Source: Lantana camara (taxonomy: Eukaryota; Streptophyta; Magnoliopsida; Lamiales; Verbenaceae). From it: a stretch of DNA of 64,000 nt. Numbering within the stretch: the first letter of the stretch is position 1; each line of letters opens with the position of its first letter. The translations under genes and the position numbers were made by a program. The notes below the pieces were generated by a model. That model was not told the DNA's origin. It worked only from the letters and a program-made list of their open reading frames with translations, and made no database searches. Positions 58,203 through 64,000 of this stretch are shown piece by piece. Where the stretch lies: positions 42,219,001-42,283,000 of the forward strand of contig CM074858.1 in NCBI GenBank assembly GCA_037501455.1, written 5' to 3'.

Positions 58203-59050
58203 ATTACTGTCCTTGAACAGCCCTGGATAATGTTTCAACATCTTTTCCTCTGTTTCCTAAGTCTGTTCTTCTGTACCATTTCTTTTCCATAAGATTCTAA
58301 CGAGGAAAATTCTTCTGTTCCTCAATTCTTGGAATTTCCTATCCAAGATTCTGACTGGTTTTACTTCATAAGTAAGGTCGGGTTTTAGTGGTACTTCTTC
58401 AACAGGTAGGATATGTGAATCGTCAGCAAAGTATTTTCGGAGTTGGGACACATGGAATACGTTATGTATTCCAGTAAGACTTGCTGGTAGGTCTAGGCGA
58501 TAGGCTGTTGGACCGATACGTTCCAGTATCTCAAAAGGTCCTATATATCGAGGGTTTAACTTTCCTTCTTTCCCAATTCGTGTAAACCTTTTTTTTTTTT
58601 TTTTTTTTTTTTTTTGGAGATGCTTTCAAGAATACCTTTTCGCCCACTGCGAATTCTATGTCCCTTCTTCGATTATCAGCATAACTTTTCTGCCAATCTT
58701 GGGCAGCTTTCATTTTCTGCTTGATGATTTCAACTTTCTATGTTGCTTCTTCCACCCATCTTTTAACAATATTCCCTCGGGGTTTCCTTTTACTTTCCTT
58801 GGTTTCATCCATATCCCAGTATAGTGGAGATCTACATTTTCTTCCATATAAAGCCTCGTAAGGTGCAGCTTGGATAGAAGCTTGATAGCTGTTGTTGTAT
58901 GCAAACTCCACAAGGGGTAGGCAATCCTTCCAATTATCTTGGAAATCTAAGGCACAAGCCCTTAACATATCTTCCAGGTATCGGATGGTTCTTTCAGATT
59001 GCCCGTCGGTCTGAGGATGTGCTGCTGTGCTGAAGTTTAACTTGGTACCC
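58203..59050 (-). pseudogene. Element F integrase C-terminal part and chromodomain
   Basis: Only the end of the integrase core remains: AHPQTDGQSERTIRYLEDML, then EFAYNNSYQASIQAAPYEAL and YGRKCRSPLYWD. A stop lies near 58738. The barrel follows (KSYADNRRRDIEFAVGEKVF) and is disrupted by a 27-base A run (T run 58589-58615 on the plus strand) within the usual KxSPxKG segment. The chromodomain tail reads VRILWKRNGTEEQT, then a TAG where Trp is expected. The two N-terminal catalytic Asp residues are gone. Non-functional. Confidence 0.92.
58589..58615. repeat. 27-nt T homopolymer inside F integrase
   Basis: The run is poly(A) on the element's coding strand and replaces part of a Lys/Gly-rich segment. 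It could be slippage expansion or partly an assembly artefact. Confidence 0.9.
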
Positions 59051-60808
59051 ATCTTTCTTCTTAACAAACAACACTGGTGCTCCCCAAGGTGATGTACTGG
59101 GACGGATATATCTTGATTCAATCAAATCATCAAGTTGTTTTCTCAACTCTTGAAGTTCGGCTGGGGCCATCCGATAAGGGTTTTTAGAGAAAGGCTCTGC
59201 CCCAAGAATCATATCGATTACAATTTCCAACTCACGGTCTGGAGGTAACGAGTTTAGATGTTTTGGGAGAATGTCGAGAAACTCATTTATCACTTCTACC
59301 TCCTCAACCTTAAGTTGGTCTTTTGGCCTATTTAGGAGATAGGCAATGAATCCTATGGCTCCCTTCTGAATCAACTTCTTAGCCTCTGTTATAGAAATCA
59401 TTGCTACTGATCTCTTATCTTCAGGAATCCAACTTTCATCTTGTCCTAAGATGATTTCTTTCTTGAAACAATCCAACTTAGCATGGTATTTGTAGAGCCA
59501 ATCCATTCCCAGAATGATTCCATATTTTGTTATTGGAAGTTCGATGAGGTCCATTGGGTAGTAACGGTCACCGATTTGTATAGGGCAGCGTTTATATACT
59601 CGATCCGTTATTAAACAAGCTCCCAAAGGGGAACTTATCTCGAAATTATATGATGAACATTCAAGGGGAAAATTTAAACGCGCACATAAATTTGATGCAA
59701 TGAATGAATGCGTGGCACCAGGGTCATATAGGACCTTAACTGGCGTGTTTAGAATGTGTACCGTACCTTCGACAACATCCGAAGGGTCTGGATCCTCGTT
59801 TCCTTCCAACGCGTAAGCTTTTCCTTTGACAAGTGGCTTCCCAGATTTTCCCACAGTCTTCTCCTTTTCCTTAAATCCCGGTCTCTTTGGGCATGTGTTA
59901 AACTGATGGTTAGGGTCTCCACACCACAAACAAGTGCCAGCTTTCTTTCGACAGTCTTGTTCAGTATGTCCCGGTTTGTGACAATATTCACAAGTGATCT
60001 CTTCTTGTGAATTAGATGGGACTGACTTAGGCTTTTGCTGGGCTGGTGTGGGTTTCTTTCCAAATTTCTGATTAGATGGTCCAGCGGGACGTTTCATTCC
60101 TTGAGAGGGCTTATTTTGAGGGGGAACAGGGCGATTAGCTGCCTGGCGAATATTCTTGTGAGCTGCTTCAGTTTTCAGGGCTTTATCGATTGCCTTATTA
60201 TAAGTTTCAATGTCCAATGAGGCTAAAGCCCATCGAAGGTCTGGCTTTAATCCATCAATGAATCGTTTTGTCTTTCTCCGTTCATCATTCAGAATGTGTG
60301 GAGCATACTGAATAAGTCTCACGAACTTTGCCTCGTACTCGGCTACTGACATATAACCCTGAGTTAAAGTCATAAACTCAGCCTCTCGAGTATCTTTTAC
60401 CACTTGAGGAATATATTTATTCTGAAATTCCTTCACAAACTCCACCCAACTGTAATCAGTTCGATCTTCTATCCAGGTCAACTTAACGTGCTTCCACCAA
60501 CTCAAAGCAGGTCCTTCTAGGAGAAAGGCTGCATACTGCACTCGTTCCCGTTCCTCGGGAAATATATCCATAGCCTCGTAAATCTTTTCCAAACTAGCTA
60601 TCCAATTTTCAGCCTTCAGGTCGTTAGGTTCTTCAAAGAATTTTGGAGGATTCATTCGGAGAAACCTCTCTAAAGATCGCTCATTGGTAGGGTTATTCCC
60701 AGGTGTACATGTTCGAACGAACTGCCTTAAAGCTTCTACAAGTTCGGGGTGTCCGGGCCGATCTTGTGGCGATGGGGAGTTATTTCGTGGTGTTCTTCGT
60801 AGAGGCAT
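59050..60808 (-). pseudogene. Element F gag-protease-RT fragment, open frame
   Basis: The start chosen is the Met at 60808 (MPLRRTPRNNSP), directly after an acceptor-like TTTCAG; an upstream in-frame Met at 60850 lies inside the putative intron. Capsid blocks are MNPPKFFEEPNDLKAENWIA, GPALSWWKHVKL and FQNKYIPQ. Two complete zinc knuckles follow (CEYCHKPGHTEQDC and CLWCGDPNHQFNTC). Protease has [12 protein letters not shown] and [13 protein letters not shown] begins with MAPAELQELRKQL and [13 protein letters not shown], then the frame jumps into integrase out of phase and ends shortly after. Gag and protease look usable; RT is missing its palm. Gag protein could still be made. Confidence 0.9.
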
Positions 60809-60816
60809 TGTGAATA

Positions 60817-60951
60817 CTGAAATCACAATTATATAGGAAATATAATGCATGCAGGGTTAAGAATGTTTCAACGATCATCACAGAACAACAATCACCAAAT
60901 AACATCAATTATCAAACATAGAGTGCAGAAAGAAATAACATTAATACTCAC
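60817..60951 (-). other. Putative 135-nt leader intron before F gag
   Basis: On the minus strand a consensus donor CC|GTGAGTATT (GT at 60951-60950) and an acceptor GTGATTTCAG (AG at 60818-60817) bracket a segment containing a branch-point-like CTTAAC and AACCCTGCATGCAT. The acceptor is 8 nt before the gag ATG. Splicing is inferred from sequence only. An LTR donor could use the same acceptor. Confidence 0.45.
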
Positions 60952-61294
60952 GGTCCTGCTGGTATCTTGAAGCGACTCTAAGACTCATGATGCAGAAATG
61001 TAAAGTAACATGAAATAACAGTGCAAGATGATCAAAATGCGTCATATATATATGCATCAAGGTTAGTATGCTTCAAGAGCTACAAAAGTAAAAGCAAAAG
61101 AAAAGGGGGGGTGGACCCGATCTACCTTGAGTTACACCCTACAAGTACTGTCACTCCTAGTAAGTCAAAGCTGCTACTGTCCGCTGTTGCTACTATGTAC
61201 TGCTGCAAAAATGGGAAGTGTCTCCACTGGCTGCTATATACATACCCCCGGATAACTATCCTATATACTGTACCTCGTATCTCACGGTCTGAAC

Positions 61295-62050
61295 TCAATC
61301 CTCTGTAGCACTACCTGCCTCGAGGTCAACTGTATCGTCTGAATCTGGAACCCTAATAGGACTCCACTCCTCACTGGGCTCAACACTGTCCTCCTCCTCG
61401 GGAACAACCTGTAACCCATCAACATCCTCGCCAATCTCATCGTCCTGCTGGGGCTCCTCCTCGTCCTCATCAGAATGGGCTATAGCATCCGAAGCCTCAC
61501 TGTCTCCAGAATGGGCTACTACGGGTCCGGGCTGCATTTCCAGAACCTGCTCCATAACCTGAGTATCGTTCAGGTGAAGTGCGTCCTCCAAACGGCTCCT
61601 CATCTGGGCTCGGTACTGGTCATGGATCACTATAGAAGCCTCACGATCCAGAGTCAAACTAAGCACGTCCTCCTCGAGCTCGGCTACTCGTGATGCTAAC
61701 TGGGAGATAGCGATCTGAGATGCGGCTAACTGGTCCCGAGCATGGTCTCGATCCATCGCTGTCTGTCTAGCCATCTCTCGGTTCCTCTCAGCCTCCAGTC
61801 GATACTCACCGGTCCTCTGATACTCATAAAAGTAGGCATCTCTCTCGGCCTCTAATAGGTGAACTGCTCTGTTCGGGTAGGCATACCCGGGAAAGGCTTC
61901 CTGATGTGAATCCTGACTATGCTGCCTAATCCTCTGCCAAGGATAGTATCTAGGACCCCCACTACGAGTAACTACTAAGGTCCTAGGAGGCTCATACTGA
62001 TCAAGCCACTCGATGCTATCAGAATGTGGAAGCTCACCGCAGCCAGCCAT
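61295..62050 (-). CDS. Extra 251-residue ORF between PBS and gag in element F, unknown function
   Basis: The frame starts at Met 62050, about 105 nt after the PBS, and is open to its stop. Residues about 1-65 are mixed, with GPRYYPWQRIRQHSQ. Residues about 66-165 are rich in Leu, Glu, Arg and Ala with heptad-like spacing (RDQLAASQIAISQLASRVAE), predicting a long coiled coil. The last about 70 residues are very acidic (SDEDEEEPQQDDEIGEDVDG). There is no metal knuckle, protease, membrane segment or signal peptide. It is not gag. Some plant gypsy elements, notably Ogre, carry an unrelated-looking ORF before gag. Possible roles (RNA or chromatin binding partner) are guesses. It ends about 490 nt before gag. 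Confidence 0.65.
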   Translation of the reverse strand: MAGCGELPHSDSIEWLDQYEPPRTLVVTRSGGPRYYPWQRIRQHSQDSHQEAFPGYAYPNRAVHLLEAERDAYFYEYQRTGEYRLEAERNREMARQTAMDRDHARDQLAASQIAISQLASRVAELEEDVLSLTLDREASIVIHDQYRAQMRSRLEDALHLNDTQVMEQVLEMQPGPVVAHSGDSEASDAIAHSDEDEEEPQQDDEIGEDVDGLQVVPEEEDSVEPSEEWSPIRVPDSDDTVDLEAGSATED

Positions 62051-62154
62051 TTTACTCTAGAAAAACACTTTACAATTTATTAGAGCAAAGAAATTATAGT
62101 GAAATACTTTCTCTATCTAATGTTTAAATTAAATTTTCTCTGTCTAAACCTGAT

Positions 62155-62166
62155 GCTCTGATACCA
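62155..62166 (-). other. Element F primer binding site
   Basis: TGGTATCAGAGC on the minus strand lies 7 nt inside the 5' LTR and is complementary to initiator tRNA-Met. Confidence 0.95.
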
Positions 62167-62173
62167 CCTTAGC

Positions 62174-64000
62174 TGTAGCGCCCCTTAACACTACAACCCC
62201 GCACCGTAGTACTCCCCGAGTGGATGTGAGACCTAGCACTCGAGAAATACTCCGGCGAACGGAAAAGACTATACAATACCAGAGTATGAAATTTAAATGC
62301 AACGGAAAATAAACTTGAGCAAATAAAAGGGGACAATACATAACAAAGGACATATTATTAAGTTGGATAAGTGTTTACAGCAAAAGTTCTGACTTTAGAG
62401 AAGAGTGCTTATTGTAAGATGTACATGCACTCGTGATTACTCTAATTGATTGGAAAGTGACACCTTAAAGCTTCAAGATACCTCTAAGGCGTCGCTGTAT
62501 AGATTCCTGAAATCATGAATTGAAAGAACAGGAGGGTTAGTCAAAATGACTAAGTGACGGGGGGTTTGGGATTTAGGATTATAAGTAAGATTTTTGAAAT
62601 GTTTTGACCAAGAAACTCTTGGTTTGAAATGTATATACTATATAGTAACAAATAAATATATGACAATAATATCCGGTTCATATCAGTTTGAAATAGGAGT
62701 AGGGGGAATATAGACTATACTTTTTGGAAAACTTATGAACCGTTTTGAAAATGATTTTGATGCCCGCAAGCTAGGCGTCTCCAACCTTAATTCCTTAAAA
62801 ACCAAGAATATTCGTAACGACATTGATCAAGATGTCGTTACTCAGTAAAAAGAAATACAACAATACAATACCATCCTTCTTCCTCCGGTGTCACCTCAGG
62901 GAGCTACCCCTAGTGACGATATACATGAATTTGGGAGGGACGTACCTTTTCCCGTCACTTGGTGTGGAATAACTAACCTCCAGTTAGACCATCACCAAGA
63001 TCTAGTTGGCGGCTGGTATAATAGTAGACCTCGGCCCGTGCCTCCCGGACTACTACTTCTACCAAGACCACCGGGCCCATAGGAAAAACAATAATTTTGC
63101 TTGCAAGACGAGAATATTTACCCGTAAGAAAGTACTAAGTACTTTTCGGGTAAATGTATGTTTTCAATAATTAACAAGAATTATTTTCCCATAAAGGGAA
63201 GGATAACTTGAAAGAAATTCAAGAAATAAAGTAAAGTATTTTATCATGATTTCAGTTGAAAAGATTTAAAACCCTCACCGGTACCGAGATTTAAGTGGAA
63301 TTGCGAGGATTCCACTCTTCGATCCTATGTTCGCCTGAAAGTAATAACTACTACTGGCTTAGAACTAGGTTCTTAGTTCCTAACTAACTAATTACACATA
63401 ATAGTACAATGAAATAATTAGAGAGGATACACGTTATGTAATGCGTTAAAGATTTCCCGGTAAACCCTAATTTTACCCGTTTAAGGGAATTTGATTAACA
63501 AATTAGGGTTTATGGGATCTTTAACTAATCAAATATTTATCAACCATACTATAATTCTAATTATAAGGTTTGAAATGAAATTCAAGGTTTAATTTGACAA
63601 TGTAGGTTATCTTTTGAAAAATATTACATAGTTTATTGATTTTTGGAAAAATTTAGGAAAAATATTTCTTTAAAAATTCCAAAACTTATTTTATAATTAT
63701 TTTTGTAATAATTTCAAAATTATAAGTATTTTGGTTCACCAAAAAGTCAAAATTACTATTAAAAACATTTACTATTCAATATCATGTGAATTAAACACTT
63801 TATAACACAAAATCAAATTCATACACACACACACATGGATCACGGCACACACATGCACACACACACATCCAAGAACATTATGAACATGTTCTTGAGCTTA
63901 TTTGAATATTCAAAGAGGGTGTGTAACATGTTCTATCACATTCATATTCATAACATAAGATTAAAGCATAATATAGCAAAATATATGAACTTTTTATGAA
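62174..64000 (-). repeat. Element F 5' LTR (right), truncated by window end
   Basis: It is collinear with the left LTR at a constant offset of 7356 with one mismatch noticed, and includes the late stem-loop (62537-62553) and the CA microsatellite. Its promoter and donor part lies outside the window. Confidence 0.93.

Larger units (their letters stand above)
54818..64000 (-). mobile_element. Element F: recent chromovirus with pol deletion and an extra ORF
   Basis: F is on the minus strand: 3' LTR left (54818-58165), internal 58166-62173, 5' LTR right (62174 to beyond the window). The 1827 bp of LTR that can be compared align without indels, and I noticed a single mismatch (T at 54823, C at 62179), so F is the youngest element here. 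Despite this, pol lacks about two thirds of its length. It must be non-autonomous. The left flank CATGG should recur right of the window if CATGG is the target duplication. Confidence 0.93.

Overview
This window is repeat DNA from a plant nuclear genome, almost certainly a flowering plant with a repeat-rich genome. I see no host gene, tRNA gene, rRNA gene or CRISPR array. Essentially every base can be assigned to one of eight LTR retrotransposon units nested up to four deep. Evidence for a plant: a Tat-type Ty3/gypsy element with a second (archaeal-type) RNase H, Tekay/Del-like chromodomain elements with long LTRs (about 2.6-3.9 kb), and primer binding sites complementary to the 3' end of plant initiator tRNA-Met.

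Layout. The outermost unit is a minus-strand Tat-like element that leaves the window on the left. Its integrase and second RNase H lie at 1-1289, its RT/RNase H, linker and protease at 11258-14062, its gag at 17388-18945, and its PBS and part of its 5' LTR at 18979-20238. It was split by A (plus strand, 1290-11257, full length with two 2651-bp LTRs), by B (a solo LTR, 14063-17387) and by C (from 20239). C is a plus-strand non-autonomous family seen as LTR - internal - LTR - internal. C itself was hit by D (solo LTR, 22518-26209), E (plus strand, 34019-52564, non-autonomous) and F (minus strand, 54818 to beyond the window). E's 3' LTR was hit by G (minus strand, 40823-49615). Five-base target duplications support A (one mismatch), B, D, E and G. 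For A the interrupted Tat reading frame closes across the excised site.

Coding content is retrotransposon gag-pol, nearly all broken. A has a nearly complete gag-PR-RT-RH-IN-chromodomain set with a stop, frameshifts and an integrase-core deletion. F has an open gag-PR-early RT frame but lacks the rest of RT, RNase H and most of integrase. F also carries an open, unrecognised 251-residue coiled-coil/acidic ORF between PBS and gag. C and E carry no recognisable gag-pol, and G carries only remnants.

The most interesting signals are non-coding structures shared by these families. (1) A stem-loop directly 5' of the polypurine tract in A, C, E, F and G has stems that differ but stay paired. (2) A stem-loop late in the LTR is present in all seven LTR families. 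(3) Arrays of about 12 (E) and 5 (C) short hairpins lie near the 3' end of the two coding-poor internal regions. (4) Family-specific palindrome clusters lie in mid-LTR. (5) A splice-donor-like site in every LTR is matched by a branch-point/acceptor-like block just before gag, so splicing would remove the PBS from translated mRNA. (6) A 26-nt stretch in G matches the 5' end of initiator tRNA-Met, the same tRNA whose 3' end primes these elements. (7) An ORF in E's 3' LTR is missing from its 5' LTR. All comparisons were made by eye; no alignments, folding or database searches were run.
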